64,000 bases of DNA from Maribacter dokdonensis DSW-8 (GCF_001447995.1 NZ_LDPE01000003.1:226488-290487); one strand, 5' to 3'; positions 1-9,133 are shown, counted from the stretch's first letter. Made by a program: numbers and translations. The notes: generated by a model from the sequence alone, not told the origin.

Positions 1-1
1 A

Positions 2-208
2 GATACCATAACCAATACCTATAGTTTTTTAGAGTCTAATTTAACCTATCAAAAGAAAGATAGCCGTTGGGAATATGGTATTAAGGGTACCAATTTATTG
101 AATACCAATACATTGAATAGGGATAGTACCAATGAACTTTACTTTAGTACACAGGCGTATTTTGTACAACCTAGGTATGTGCTATTTTCTGTAAAATATG
201 ATATATAA
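2..208 (+). CDS. TonB-dependent outer-membrane receptor, C-terminal end (partial)
   Basis: The first 68 codons of the window are open with no start and end at TAA 206-208. The peptide has alternating polar and aromatic residues (LTYQKKDSRWEYGIKGTNLLN) and ends in PRYVLFSVKYDI. A closing strand with a near-terminal aromatic after 'GxxNLLN' is typical of TonB-dependent receptor barrels in Bacteroidota. I infer that this is the last two or three beta strands of such a receptor, inserted in the outer membrane and importing an unknown ligand. The gene begins outside the window, so plug domain and substrate cannot be judged. Another large outer-membrane barrel remains possible. Confidence 0.6.
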   Translation, partial: DTITNTYSFLESNLTYQKKDSRWEYGIKGTNLLNTNTLNRDSTNELYFSTQAYFVQPRYVLFSVKYDI

Positions 209-298
209 TATTTGGTGATACTAGCAAGATAAAGAGCCTTAATTTTAATTGGGTCAATAAATAACATCATATTAAGATAAGGAACAGAACATTTTTTC

Positions 299-306
299 TA
301 TTTTTG
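299..306 (+). promoter_or_regulatory. Bacteroidota -7 promoter element upstream of the metK leader
   Basis: TATTTTTG matches the Bacteroidota -7 consensus TAnnTTTG exactly. It would start transcription near 311-314, just before the structured leader at 325-450. I see no clear -33 TTG at the usual spacing. Confidence 0.5.
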
Positions 307-324
307 CATCTGAATTAAAAAAAA

Positions 325-450
325 AGAGGAGGGATTTGACTGATTGCAACCTCTGTTTTAGCCTTAGGGTATAAAGCGAAAAAAATGCTAAAGCAGTTGA
401 TGTAGATACCTATCGCATCATACTTCTTTTCGGCATTCATACAAATCCCT
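325..450 (+). promoter_or_regulatory. Structured leader RNA of metK (possible SAM-responsive element)
   Basis: The 5' leader of metK holds several complementary segments. AGGGATTTG (330-338) pairs perfectly with CAAATCCCT (442-450), which ends 21 bases before the metK ATG. AGAGG (325-329) can pair with CCTCT (350-354); together with the first stem this would be a pseudoknot or a mutually exclusive alternative. TTTAGC (near 357-362) pairs with GCTAAA (near 387-392), and TGATG with CATCA around 399-421. The stretches GGAGGGATT, GCAACC and TGCTA also occur in the two SAM-I aptamers of this window, in the same order. However, the SAM-I closing helix GTTATC/GATAAC is missing. I infer a regulatory RNA, plausibly SAM-sensing because of the gene it precedes. 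No Rfam assignment could be made here. Confidence 0.5.
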
Positions 451-471
451 TCATAGAATAAAAAGTTTGTT

Positions 472-1728
472 ATGCCATATTTATTTACATCAGAATCTGT
501 TAGTGAAGGCCATCCGGATAAAGTTGCGGATCAGATCAGTGACGCCTTATTAGATCATTTTCTTGCTTTTGACCCAGAAAGTAAAGTTGCTTGTGAAACC
601 TTGGTAACTACCGGCCAGGTAGTTTTAGCGGGAGAAGTAAAAAGTGATACCTATTTAGATGTACAGAACATTGCCCGTGAAGTCATTAATAAAATAGGAT
701 ATACCAAGGGTGAATACCAGTTTAGCGGAGATTCTTGTGGAGTTATTTCATTGATCCATGAGCAGTCTCAAGACATTAACCAAGGTGTAGACCGTGGAGC
801 AAAGGAAGAGCAAGGGGCTGGTGATCAAGGTATGATGTTTGGCTATGCAACCAGCGAGACCGAAAATTACATGCCTTTGGCGTTAGATATTTCACACAAG
901 ATTTTGCATACACTGGCAGAACTGCGTAGAGAAGGTAAAGAGATTTCATATTTAAGGCCAGATGCTAAAGCGCAGGTTACTTTAGAATATTCAGATGCCA
1001 ATGAGCCACAGCGTATAGATACTATTGTGGTTTCCACACAGCATGATGCTTTTGATGCCGATGATGAAAAGATGCTGGCAAAGATCAAATCTGATATTAT
1101 ATCAATTCTTATTCCAAGGGTGAAGGCACAATTACCGGTAGAGACCCAAAAATTGTTCGATGATCAGATCAAATATCATATTAACCCAACAGGTAAATTC
1201 GTAATTGGTGGACCACATGGTGATACCGGATTAACGGGCCGTAAAATTATTGTTGATACCTACGGAGGTAAAGGAGCCCATGGTGGTGGTGCTTTTAGCG
1301 GTAAAGATCCAAGTAAAGTAGACCGTAGTGCGGCATATGCGGCACGTCATGCGGCAAAAAATTTGGTAGCTGCAGGTGTTGCGGATGAAATTTTGGTACA
1401 AGTGAGCTATGCGATCGGTGTTGTTGAACCCACATCTATTTATGTAGATACCTACGGTACTTCTAAAGTTGGGTTGAGTGATGGTGCAATAGCTAGAAAG
1501 GTGGCTGAGTTGTTTGATATGAGACCTTTTGCCATTGAAGAAAGATTGAAGTTGAGAAATCCTATTTATTTAGAAACGGCCGCTTACGGTCATATGGGTA
1601 AACAACCAAGAACTATTACCAAGGTTTTTGAATCGCCATATAATGGTCGTATTGAAAAAGAAGTGGAATTGTTCACTTGGGAAAAACTAGACAAAGTAGC
1701 AGAGATAAAATCTGCGTTTAGCATATAA
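472..1728 (+). CDS. metK: S-adenosylmethionine synthetase
   Basis: This cytosolic enzyme makes S-adenosylmethionine from methionine and ATP. The 418-residue product begins [17 protein letters not shown] and carries the three family signatures: [13 protein letters not shown] near residue 13 (ATP/Mg binding), [12 protein letters not shown] near residue 116, and [16 protein letters not shown] near residue 268 (P-loop-like). Length is slightly above the usual 380-400 residues, as is common in Bacteroidota. The ATG at 472 is the only start that keeps the conserved N terminus. The gene stands alone between its own leader RNA and a strong terminator. It completes the methionine route encoded further downstream, and the leader suggests control at RNA level. 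Confidence 0.98.
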   Translation: MPYLFTSESVSEGHPDKVADQISDALLDHFLAFDPESKVACETLVTTGQVVLAGEVKSDTYLDVQNIAREVINKIGYTKGEYQFSGDSCGVISLIHEQSQDINQGVDRGAKEEQGAGDQGMMFGYATSETENYMPLALDISHKILHTLAELRREGKEISYLRPDAKAQVTLEYSDANEPQRIDTIVVSTQHDAFDADDEKMLAKIKSDIISILIPRVKAQLPVETQKLFDDQIKYHINPTGKFVIGGPHGDTGLTGRKIIVDTYGGKGAHGGGAFSGKDPSKVDRSAAYAARHAAKNLVAAGVADEILVQVSYAIGVVEPTSIYVDTYGTSKVGLSDGAIARKVAELFDMRPFAIEERLKLRNPIYLETAAYGHMGKQPRTITKVFESPYNGRIEKEVELFTWEKLDKVAEIKSAFSI

Positions 1729-1780
1729 GAGTAAAGTGAAACCGTTTTGCACGGTTAGTACTTACACATCTAATGAATAT

Positions 1781-1812
1781 AAAATGCCTCGTATTTTACG
1801 GGGCATTTTTTT
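1781..1812 (+). terminator. Rho-independent terminator of metK
   Basis: AAAATGCCTCGTA, a TTT loop and TACGGGGCATTTT form a 13-bp hairpin with one G-T pair, followed by a T run. It lies about 50 bases after the metK stop. Confidence 0.85.
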
Positions 1813-2181
1813 GTGCACTGATTTATGGAACGATTGTAAAAACATCAAGAATATTTGGGTTGTTTTTAAGGATTGTTTTTATCGTTGTTTTTGGTGCTCA
1901 ATAATTCATACAAGCCAATTAACACCTCTTCACAACAAGATTATATACTTTTACCACAAAATCTATTTTGTAGGAAAAGTATTACATATATTTATATAGT
2001 AATTATTGGTGAATCCCCAAGTTTTGCCAAGTTATAAGATAAAGAATATGTTAGTACTGTAAAATAAATTATCCATGTAAATACCGGTTGAAGTCCCAAA
2101 TGTCTGCTTGTATTCCGCATTGTTAAAAAGAGTCTTTGTCTTTAAAAAACCTATAAAATATAAACTTAACCTACGAATGCC
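1813..2181. other. Intergenic stretch without a recognisable gene
   Basis: AT-rich sequence between the metK terminator and a small lipoprotein gene. I found no convincing coding frame, tRNA fold or riboswitch motif. An open frame running through the terminator (1736-1999) has low-complexity, uncharacteristic residues and is not credible. Confidence 0.5.
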
Positions 2182-2388
2182 ATGCTTAAAATGCCCAGAT
2201 TTCTATTAACGCTTTTCATTGGTATATGGCTGCAATCGTGTGCAAAAGATACAGACCTTATTTCTGAATATGTAGTTTTAGATACCTCAAAATACGAATA
2301 TCGTTCCGTAGAAATGAATCCGGAATTTAAAATTGAAAAATCTATAGAAAATTTAGAAACAGTTGTATTAATTCCTTTTTCTAATTAA
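2182..2388 (+). CDS. Small putative lipoprotein, possibly a truncated remnant
   Basis: A 68-residue frame starts MLKMPRFLLTLFIGIWLQSCAKD: positive N terminus, hydrophobic core and a lipobox-like LQSC, so a lipoprotein signal peptide with Cys near residue 20. The remainder (DTDLISEYVVLDTSKYEYRS...) is short, hydrophilic and ends abruptly at TAA 2386-2388. I do not recognise the family. The following 360 bases are non-coding or decayed, so this could be the surviving 5' end of a longer secreted protein. It could equally be a genuine small lipoprotein. A second ATG lies three codons in. Confidence 0.4.
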   Translation: MLKMPRFLLTLFIGIWLQSCAKDTDLISEYVVLDTSKYEYRSVEMNPEFKIEKSIENLETVVLIPFSN

Positions 2389-2749
2389 ATTTAGATCCAA
2401 CTAAACACTATTTTAATGAAAGACCAACTACTAAAAGAGACCACCATTGAAGAATATAAAAGCGATTTTTTCACCGGCATTGTTATGCTAATGAGAAAGT
2501 TGTTTATGATTTAAATGCTTTTGCTTTTCTCAATTTCCTGTGAGAGAAGTACAGTGCCTATCCAACTATCAAAACTTTATTTTAATATTTCGTTCCCTGT
2601 AAATGTTATATTGCGGTCCAATTCTTCTTGCCTTGTTCTCATTTAAAAATGATTGACAGACAGCTAAAGTTAAATTAGCAATTTTCGGTTCAATTTTATT
2701 CCGTACAGTAGTAAACTTTCTTAGTTTTAAGATTTCAAACCTTTAAGAC
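2389..2749. other. Non-coding or decayed stretch
   Basis: Only very short frames occur here: 2416-2514 (32 codons) and 2515-2646 (43 codons, with a lipobox-like ISC). Neither resembles a known protein. Possible remains of the gene beginning at 2182, but I cannot show this. Confidence 0.4.
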
Positions 2750-4693
2750 ATGTCAAAGTTTACCATCAAACAGTTTTTTACGTTCATTTTACTAGCTACA
2801 GTACTTATTTCCTGTAGAAAAACAACACAAAAAGTAGCCAATGCCGAGGTTTCTGATACCTACGTGGAGGATAACTACACTAAAAAGGAAGTGGATATTG
2901 CCATGCGTGACGGTGTTACGTTACATACCACTATTTATTCGCCAAAAGATACTTCAAAAGAGTACCCAATTATAATGCAAAGAACCCCGTATAGTTCTCA
3001 GCCTTACGGAGCGGGTAATTTTAAAACAAAGATCGCGCCCAACATTCATATGATGCAAGACGGCTATATAGTGGTCTATCAAGATGTGCGCGGCCGTTGG
3101 TTAAGTGAAGGGCATTATGAAAATATGCGCGCCTATAATCCCAACAAAAAAACGGAGCAGGATATTGATGAAAGTTCAGATACTTATGATACTATTGAGT
3201 GGTTGGTCAATAATGTAGAGAATAATAACGGTAATGTAGGTATTTGGGGAATTTCGTATCCTGGCTTTTATTCTACCTATGCCGTGGTAGATGCGCATCC
3301 GGCTTTAAAGGCAGCATCTCCACAGGCGAGTATTGCCGATTTCTTTTTTGATGATTTCCACCACAATGGCGCCTATTTATTGAGTTATTTTAGGGCTACT
3401 TCATTGTTTGGTACGCCAAGACCAGATGGGGATAAACCTATAGATACGGCATGGTATACATTGCCAGATTTACCAACTGAAGATCAGTATCAATTCTTTT
3501 TAGATGAAGGACCGTTAAAGAACTTAGATCGATTTTTTGAATACGAAACAGCCGATACCCCACGTATGGCAAAAGAGGGCGTAACCGATGATTATTTTTG
3601 GAACGAACTTAAAGAGCATCCAAATTATGATGAAATTTGGCAAAGCAAGGGCTTGATCCAGCATTTAAAAGATGTAAAGCCAACAGTGGCCACCATGGTA
3701 GTTGCGGGCGAATTTGATGCGGAAGATTTATACGGACCGTTAGAAACCTATAAGAATATAGAAAAGTACAATGCCGATAATTATAATACCTTGGTTTTTG
3801 GACCATGGGATCACGGCGGATGGGCACGTAGAAAAGGTCAGAATACTGTGGGCAACTATTATTTTGGCGATGGAATTTCTGAATTTTTCCAAGAACATAT
3901 AGAAACCAAATTCTTTGATCATTTCTTAAAAGGTAATGGCGATAAAAATAGCGGTTTGCCGGAAGCCTACGTTTTTGATACCGGTAGAAAAGATTGGAAA
4001 AACTATGATACCTGGCCACCGGCAGGTGTCGTGAAAAAGGATATGTATTTATCTCCAGATCAAGAACTGACTTTTGAGCCAAAAGAAGTGGAAGAAGTAA
4101 AGTTTATCAGTGATATTAAAAAGCCGGTTCCATATTCAGAAGATATTAAAACGGTATTTACACCAAGAAAATATATGACCGATGATCAGCGTTTTGCAGC
4201 TCGCCGTGGTGATGTCCTGGTGTTTGAAACTGACGTAATGCAAGAAGATTTGACCTTGGCGGGTGATATTTTGGCGAAGCTAAAAGTTGCTACTACGGGT
4301 ACCGCTGCAGATTGGATCGTAAAAATCATTGACGTGCACCCAGCAGATGAACCTTCTTATGAAGGCATGCAAGACCACTTAAAAATGAGCAATTATCATT
4401 TAATGGTACGTAGCGAAGTATTGCGCGGTCGTTTTAGAAATAGTTTTGCTAACCCAGAACCGTTTGTGCCAAATGAAAAAACAGATGTAACCATTAAGTT
4501 GCAAGATGTATTCCATACCATTAAAAAAGGGCACAAATTACAGGTACAAGTACAGAGCACTTGGTTTCCGTTAATAGATTTAAATCCGCAGACCTATGTA
4601 GATAATATTTTTGAAGCTGATGAGTCGGACTTTAAAACCCAGACACATACGGTATTCACAGATTCAAGTATAGAGTTTTCTGTGTTAGAGTAG
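2750..4693 (+). CDS. CocE/NonD family hydrolase, lipoprotein
   Basis: A 647-residue secreted hydrolase of the CocE/NonD (peptidase S15, X-Pro dipeptidyl-peptidase) family. The N terminus is a lipoprotein signal with lipobox LISC (Cys22). The alpha/beta-hydrolase core starts near residue 45 with the family-typical MRDGVTLHTTIY and QDVRGRW. The nucleophile lies in GIWGISYPGF (Ser169); later Asp and His regions include VVAGEFDAED and FGPWDHGGW. Residues from about 420 form the C-terminal jelly-roll domain (LKVATTGTAADWIVKIIDVHP). Family members cleave X-Pro dipeptides, acyl esters or glutaryl amides; the substrate here is unknown. It probably acts in the periplasm or at the cell surface. It sits alone, 17 bases before an unrelated-looking gene. 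Confidence 0.9.
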   Translation: MSKFTIKQFFTFILLATVLISCRKTTQKVANAEVSDTYVEDNYTKKEVDIAMRDGVTLHTTIYSPKDTSKEYPIIMQRTPYSSQPYGAGNFKTKIAPNIHMMQDGYIVVYQDVRGRWLSEGHYENMRAYNPNKKTEQDIDESSDTYDTIEWLVNNVENNNGNVGIWGISYPGFYSTYAVVDAHPALKAASPQASIADFFFDDFHHNGAYLLSYFRATSLFGTPRPDGDKPIDTAWYTLPDLPTEDQYQFFLDEGPLKNLDRFFEYETADTPRMAKEGVTDDYFWNELKEHPNYDEIWQSKGLIQHLKDVKPTVATMVVAGEFDAEDLYGPLETYKNIEKYNADNYNTLVFGPWDHGGWARRKGQNTVGNYYFGDGISEFFQEHIETKFFDHFLKGNGDKNSGLPEAYVFDTGRKDWKNYDTWPPAGVVKKDMYLSPDQELTFEPKEVEEVKFISDIKKPVPYSEDIKTVFTPRKYMTDDQRFAARRGDVLVFETDVMQEDLTLAGDILAKLKVATTGTAADWIVKIIDVHPADEPSYEGMQDHLKMSNYHLMVRSEVLRGRFRNSFANPEPFVPNEKTDVTIKLQDVFHTIKKGHKLQVQVQSTWFPLIDLNPQTYVDNIFEADESDFKTQTHTVFTDSSIEFSVLE

Positions 4694-4709
4694 TTGTAAT
4701 ATCTTTAAA

Positions 4710-5507
4710 ATGAACTTTCTGGATAAAAATAAATATCAGAATCAAAATAAGACTTATAAGAGGATAATTCTTGATAAGAATCGAATTGATGGGCTTGTAG
4801 TAACCATTAGTTCAGATTATATAAGGAAAATTACGGGTACATTGAAAAATGATGACTTTTATGAATTAAGGAACAGTATGGCAATAAGATTAGAAAGTAT
4901 ATATTTTCATTATGAATTGCTATTACAGTTACATACTCCTGGGCAAGATAAAGGAATTCGAGAAATTGGACCTAGGTCGGTGATGGAAGTTTCATTAAAA
5001 CAACAGTTCTTATTTGATAGTATAATTTTCAATGCAATTTCTTTTTTTGATTATTTGAGCTGTTTTATTTCATTTATACTATTTAAAACCAAAAAGAGCC
5101 AATGGCAATCTATTGCAAACTATTCGAGGTCAAAAGTAGATTTTAACAAAACTGATCTCGCTAAAGTTATCGATAAATCAGATCGTTGGTTAGTTTCTAA
5201 ATTAAATCAATATAGGTCTGAATTAATTCATTATTCAAGTGACAATGTTGGGTTTTCAACTTCTTTTGATTTTAAAAAAGGACAGGAGAAAATCAAAGTT
5301 TATGCTCCTCCAAGTTTTACTAAAAAATTTAAAAAGGAATTCCGGAATTTGGAGAAAAATGATTTGGATTTAAATATCGTATTAATTTGGTTGTTAGATA
5401 CAATCAATCACGAAACTATACAAATTTTATCAAAGATTGAAAGCTATATTGAAACGAATAGAATAATCGAAAATGGTAAAGAAATAATAAAATTTAGGAA
5501 TAAATAA
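4710..5507 (+). CDS. Uncharacterised protein with a HEPN-like RX4H motif
   Basis: A 265-residue soluble protein without signal peptide. I do not recognise the family with certainty. The middle is helical and hydrophobic (FNAISFFDYLSCFISFILF, about residues 109-127) and is followed by YRSELIHYSS near residue 170. There R-S-E-L-I-H fits the RX4-6H motif of HEPN ribonucleases and nucleotidyl-binding proteins, in the position seen in Cthe_2314-like HEPN proteins. The function is therefore only a suggestion. AT content looks higher than in the flanking hydrolase genes, and no partner nucleotidyltransferase is next to it. It starts 17 bases after the CocE-type hydrolase, so the two may share a transcript. 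Confidence 0.55.
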   Translation: MNFLDKNKYQNQNKTYKRIILDKNRIDGLVVTISSDYIRKITGTLKNDDFYELRNSMAIRLESIYFHYELLLQLHTPGQDKGIREIGPRSVMEVSLKQQFLFDSIIFNAISFFDYLSCFISFILFKTKKSQWQSIANYSRSKVDFNKTDLAKVIDKSDRWLVSKLNQYRSELIHYSSDNVGFSTSFDFKKGQEKIKVYAPPSFTKKFKKEFRNLEKNDLDLNIVLIWLLDTINHETIQILSKIESYIETNRIIENGKEIIKFRNK

Positions 5508-5788
5508 AACCTGCTTTGCCGATAGTTAGCTAATAATGTTAGAAGAAACTTTGTTAAAAATTAATAAAATTTAAGTTTGGTAGTGGTCAGGCACAAAAGT
5601 CTTTTTCTTTCTAATAGTTTTAACTAAGTTAATTTACAGATTGTAGCTATTAATTTTATAGATTCCTTAGAAATAGCGTCGATAAAATTAATAAAATCTA
5701 TTTGCGATCTTATAATCCAACAATTAAGTTCTAAGGCTTTAAATTTTCCTATTTTTAATACAAGTCAAACTCACCAATCACAAATAAA
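5508..5788. other. Intergenic stretch without a recognisable gene
   Basis: AT-rich spacer before the M20 amidohydrolase gene. It contains TTTTATAGATT (5654 on) and, about 40 bases later, AATAAAATCTATTT, which are partly complementary. I see no exact TAnnTTTG promoter and no RNA motif. Confidence 0.4.
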
Positions 5789-7216
5789 ATGAAAAAGCTA
5801 ATCGTCGCAATTGCGGGTGTATTATTCCTGCAGCCATTGAGTACTACAGCTCAAAAAAACAAAAAGGAAGTATTAAAAGGTTTAGATGCAGAATTTAATA
5901 CCTATAAAGCCATAGCAAATGAGCTTTGGGAAAATCCGGAGTTAGGGTATTTGGAAGAAAATAGTTCTGCTCTATTGCAAGAAACACTTGGTGCGGCAGG
6001 TTTTAAAGTTGAGAAAGGTGTAGCAGGTATACCAACGGCATTTACCGGAACATATGGCTCGGGATCACCTGTTATAGGAATATTGGGCGAGTTTGATGCT
6101 TTGCCTGGGATGTCGCAATCTGCGGAGCCTATTAAAAAATCTAGGGTAGTAGATGCACCTGGTCAGGCTTGTGGACATCATTTATTTGGTACGGGTTCTA
6201 TGGCGGCCGCTATTTCTGTTAAGAATTGGTTAGATGCTACCAAAAAATCGGGAACCATTCGGTTTTATGGAACGCCGGCAGAAGAAGGTGGATCAGGAAA
6301 AGTTTATATGGTAAGAGCGGGACTTTTTAATGATGTAGATGCTATAGTTTCTTGGCATCCGGGAGACCAAAACACCTCTAACCCAAGTACAAATTTGGCA
6401 ACAATATCAGGTAAATTTACATTTAAAGGTGTTTCCTCACATGCTGCTGCCGCTCCGGAATTGGGGCGTTCGGCTTTAGATGGTGTAGAGGGAATGAATG
6501 ATTTGGTGAATATGTTACGAGAGCATACTACAGAATCTACACGTATTCATTACGTAATAACAAAAGGTGGAGATGCGCCTAATATTGTACCGGAAGAAGC
6601 TCAGGTATATTACGTAGTACGCCACGCTAATAGAAAAGAAGTAAAAGCAGTTTGGGATAGAGTAGTAAAAGCGGCTGAAGGTTCTGCCATTGGTACAGAA
6701 ACAGAAATGTCTTATGAAATTATAGGCGGTACGTATGACCGTTTGCCAAATGAAGTATTAGCTACTTTAATGCATAAGAATATGGAGATTGTTGGTGGAG
6801 TAAATTATACCCCAGAAGAAATTGATTTTGCCAAGGAAATTCAGAAAACATTAAAAACCCCAAAGGAAATAGAAAGTGCTGGTGAAATCAAACCAATGGT
6901 TTTTACCTACGGTAAAGCATCTGCCGATACAGGCGATGTAAGTTGGAACGCACCTTTAGCTGCAGTAAGAACAGCAACTTGGGTGCCGGGCACTCCGCCA
7001 CATAGTTGGCAAGCTGTTGCAGCTGGCGGAACAGATATTGGCTATAAAGGTATGATGGTCGCTGCCAAAACTATGGCATTGACCGCAATAGATATTTTTG
7101 AAAAACCAGCTGTATTAACTAAGATAAAGGCTGAATTTAATGAAAGGAGAGGAGCCGATTTTAAATATGTAGCGTTATTAGGGGATAGAGAGCCGGCGTT
7201 AGATTATAGAAAATGA
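5789..7216 (+). CDS. M20 family amidohydrolase (AbgB-like), secreted
   Basis: A 475-residue zinc amidohydrolase of peptidase family M20, closest in pattern to the AbgB (p-aminobenzoyl-glutamate hydrolase) and peptidase M20D group. A Sec signal peptide (MKKLIVAIAGVLFLQPLSTTAQ) precedes the catalytic domain. Visible metal-site regions are GEFDALPG (near residue 107), CGHHLFGTG (near 128), GTPAEEGGSG (near 159) and SWHPGD (near 189). A dimerisation domain follows with KFTFKGVSSHAAAAPELGRSALD (near 209). It probably hydrolyses an N-acyl or peptide amide bond in the periplasm; the substrate is unknown. It lies upstream of a secreted sulfatase in the same direction, with an 87-base gap, which may indicate joint expression. 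Confidence 0.88.
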   Translation: MKKLIVAIAGVLFLQPLSTTAQKNKKEVLKGLDAEFNTYKAIANELWENPELGYLEENSSALLQETLGAAGFKVEKGVAGIPTAFTGTYGSGSPVIGILGEFDALPGMSQSAEPIKKSRVVDAPGQACGHHLFGTGSMAAAISVKNWLDATKKSGTIRFYGTPAEEGGSGKVYMVRAGLFNDVDAIVSWHPGDQNTSNPSTNLATISGKFTFKGVSSHAAAAPELGRSALDGVEGMNDLVNMLREHTTESTRIHYVITKGGDAPNIVPEEAQVYYVVRHANRKEVKAVWDRVVKAAEGSAIGTETEMSYEIIGGTYDRLPNEVLATLMHKNMEIVGGVNYTPEEIDFAKEIQKTLKTPKEIESAGEIKPMVFTYGKASADTGDVSWNAPLAAVRTATWVPGTPPHSWQAVAAGGTDIGYKGMMVAAKTMALTAIDIFEKPAVLTKIKAEFNERRGADFKYVALLGDREPALDYRK

Positions 7217-7268
7217 TACGGACATTTTTCAAATTGTAGTTATACATTATCCTTACTTTTATTAACAG

Positions 7269-7300
7269 TCAAAACCAACAACCAACAACGAACAACAACC
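7269..7300. repeat. AACCAACAACGAACAAC-type intergenic repeat
   Basis: A short low-complexity unit built of CAACC, CAACA and CGAACAAC steps lies directly before the sulfatase gene. Copies in inverted orientation follow the sulfatase (8930-8958), and further copies occur at 18690-18767, 25554-25571 and 25957-25990. The function is unknown. Confidence 0.5.
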
Positions 7301-7303
7301 AAA

Positions 7304-8926
7304 ATGAAAAAACTAATTCTAACTGTTGCAGTCCTGCTTTTCTTGCTGCCATTTAAAACTAAGGCGCAAAAAAGCAATGCTAAAAAGCCCAATATCATTT
7401 TCATCATGTCAGATGATCATGCGTATCAGGCCATAAGCGCGTATGATGATAAATTGCTGCAAACACCCAACATTGATCGCTTGGCAAAAGAGGGCATGCT
7501 TTTTACCAATGCCAGTGTTACCAACTCTATTTGTGCGCCTTCTCGTGCAACCATATTAACAGGCAAGCATACACATATCAATGGGAAAGTGGATAATTAT
7601 TTTCCGTTCGATACTACACAGGTGACCTTTCCGCAAATCTTTAAAAAGAATGGGTATAAAACGGCGATGTTCGGTAAGCTTCATTTTGGCAATAATCCAA
7701 AAGGGGTAGATGAGTTTATGATCTTGCCGGGTCAAGGGCACTATATTAATCCAGATTTTATAGTTACCAATGGTGATACCATAACCAAGCAAGGCTATGT
7801 TACCGATATCATAACAGATGTATCACTAGATTGGTTGAAAGAAGAAGCGTCCAATGACGAACCTTTTATGATGATGTACTTGCACAAGGCACCGCACAGA
7901 CCGTGGTGGCCAAGACCGGATAAGTTCAAGGAGTTCACGAAAAAAACCTTCCCGGAGCCAGAAACGTTATTTGATGATTACAGCAATAGAGGATCGGCGG
8001 CAAAGACGGCAGAAATGAATTTGTTGACACACATGATGTATAGTCATGATAGTAAGGTCAGACCGGAAACCTTAGCTAAAATGGAGGGTAAGGTTTTACC
8101 GGTAGTGGAGGAATTTCCCAATAGTTTTTACGGTCCGTATAACCGTGCAACGGTAGAACAAAAAGCATTGTATGATCCGGTGTTAGATTCCATCAACGAT
8201 TTTTTCTATAACAATTGGCCAAAAATGAACGATACCGAAAAAATGAAATGGAAGTACCAGCGCTATATGCAAGATTATTTGGGTAGTATTTCTTCGGTAG
8301 ATGATAATGTAGGCCGCTTGTTAGATTATTTGGATGAAAGCGGATTGGCGGAAAACACCATAGTGATCTATACCTCTGATCAAGGATTTTATTTAGGGGA
8401 GCACGGTTGGTTTGATAAGCGATTTATTTATGACGAATCGTTTAAAACTCCTTTATTGGTACGTTGGCCCAATGTGGTTGAACCGGGAGCTGTAGAAAAT
8501 GAAATGGTACAGAATTTAGACTTTGCACAGACAATGTTAGAAGCTGTAGGCATCACGCCACCAAGTGATATGCAAGGTGAAAGTTTAATTCCCTTGTTGA
8601 AAGGCGAAAAAGAAAAATGGACTAGAGATGCCGTGTATTATCAATATTACGAATATCCATCTGTTCATATGGTAAAGCGTCACTATGGTATTGTGAATAA
8701 AGAATTTAAATTGGTGCATTTCTATTATGATGTTGATGAGTGGGAGTTATATGATAGATTGAAGGACCCAAAGGAAATGAACAATGTCTACAATGACCCT
8801 GCCTACGCAGATACCGTTAAAAAATTAAAGAAAGATTTAATTGCATTACGTAAAAAATATAAAGACTCCCCGGAGCAAGATCAGATGTATATAGATAAAT
8901 ATAAGAGCGCAGGGATGATTGAGTAG
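7304..8926 (+). CDS. Secreted sulfatase (FGly type)
   Basis: A 540-residue arylsulfatase-superfamily enzyme that hydrolyses sulfate esters, probably on polysaccharides or glycosaminoglycan-like material in the periplasm. A signal peptide (MKKLILTVAVLLFLLPFKTKAQ) is followed by the metal site NIIFIMSDDHA (Asp37, Asp38). The activation signature CAPSRATILTG has Cys77 as the residue converted to formylglycine. Further conserved parts are GYKTAMFGKLHFG, the second metal site IYTSDQGFYLGEHGWFDKR (near residue 356) and DRLKDPKEMNN near the C terminus. The pattern resembles iduronate-2-sulfatase and heparan-type sulfatases, but specificity cannot be read from sequence. The formylglycine-generating enzyme is not in the window. 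Confidence 0.93.
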   Translation: MKKLILTVAVLLFLLPFKTKAQKSNAKKPNIIFIMSDDHAYQAISAYDDKLLQTPNIDRLAKEGMLFTNASVTNSICAPSRATILTGKHTHINGKVDNYFPFDTTQVTFPQIFKKNGYKTAMFGKLHFGNNPKGVDEFMILPGQGHYINPDFIVTNGDTITKQGYVTDIITDVSLDWLKEEASNDEPFMMMYLHKAPHRPWWPRPDKFKEFTKKTFPEPETLFDDYSNRGSAAKTAEMNLLTHMMYSHDSKVRPETLAKMEGKVLPVVEEFPNSFYGPYNRATVEQKALYDPVLDSINDFFYNNWPKMNDTEKMKWKYQRYMQDYLGSISSVDDNVGRLLDYLDESGLAENTIVIYTSDQGFYLGEHGWFDKRFIYDESFKTPLLVRWPNVVEPGAVENEMVQNLDFAQTMLEAVGITPPSDMQGESLIPLLKGEKEKWTRDAVYYQYYEYPSVHMVKRHYGIVNKEFKLVHFYYDVDEWELYDRLKDPKEMNNVYNDPAYADTVKKLKKDLIALRKKYKDSPEQDQMYIDKYKSAGMIE

Positions 8927-8929
8927 TTT

Positions 8930-8958
8930 TTCGTGGTTCGTTTCTCGTTGTTCGTTGA
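8930..8958. repeat. Inverted copy of the CAACGAACAAC repeat
   Basis: CGTGGTTCGTTTCTCGTTG then TTCGTTGATAG is the reverse-complement sense of the repeat at 7269-7300, so the sulfatase gene is bracketed by inverted copies. Confidence 0.45.
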
Positions 8959-8965
8959 TAGTAAA

Positions 8966-9023
8966 ATGTCAGTTCGAGTGCTCTTAAACTAATTTTTCTT
9001 TAGGTTAAGAGTGTATCGAGAAT
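8966..9023. repeat. GTCAGTTCGAGTG / GTATCGAGAA hairpin repeat
   Basis: Arms TTCGAGTGCTCTTAA and TTAAGAGTGTATCGAGAA flank a short T-rich loop and form an imperfect hairpin. The layout matches a hairpin repeat I know from flavobacterial intergenic regions; this is from memory. Confidence 0.45.
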
Positions 9024-9133
9024 ATTGTAATTGAACAGGTGTACTATTGCTTTTAAGCCTTCAGAAAACTAACAACAAGACCAAGAATTATATATTTTTC
9101 ATAAAATACTAGGTTTTTAAATTTTTCTGCCTT

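Noticed and set aside
325..450. Calling the metK leader a standard SAM-I riboswitch
   Set aside because: It shares short words with the two SAM-I copies but lacks the GTTATC/GATAAC closing helix and the GGCCC-type P2 pattern.
1736..1999. Open frame of 87 codons after metK
   Set aside because: It runs through the metK terminator hairpin and has no protein-like composition.
2416..2646. Two short frames (32 and 43 codons) after the small lipoprotein
   Set aside because: No start context, no recognisable sequence; probably chance or decayed remains.
3609..4082. 157-codon minus-strand frame inside the CocE-type gene
   Set aside because: Antisense shadow of a strongly supported gene; the product is Arg/Tyr/His-rich without a family.
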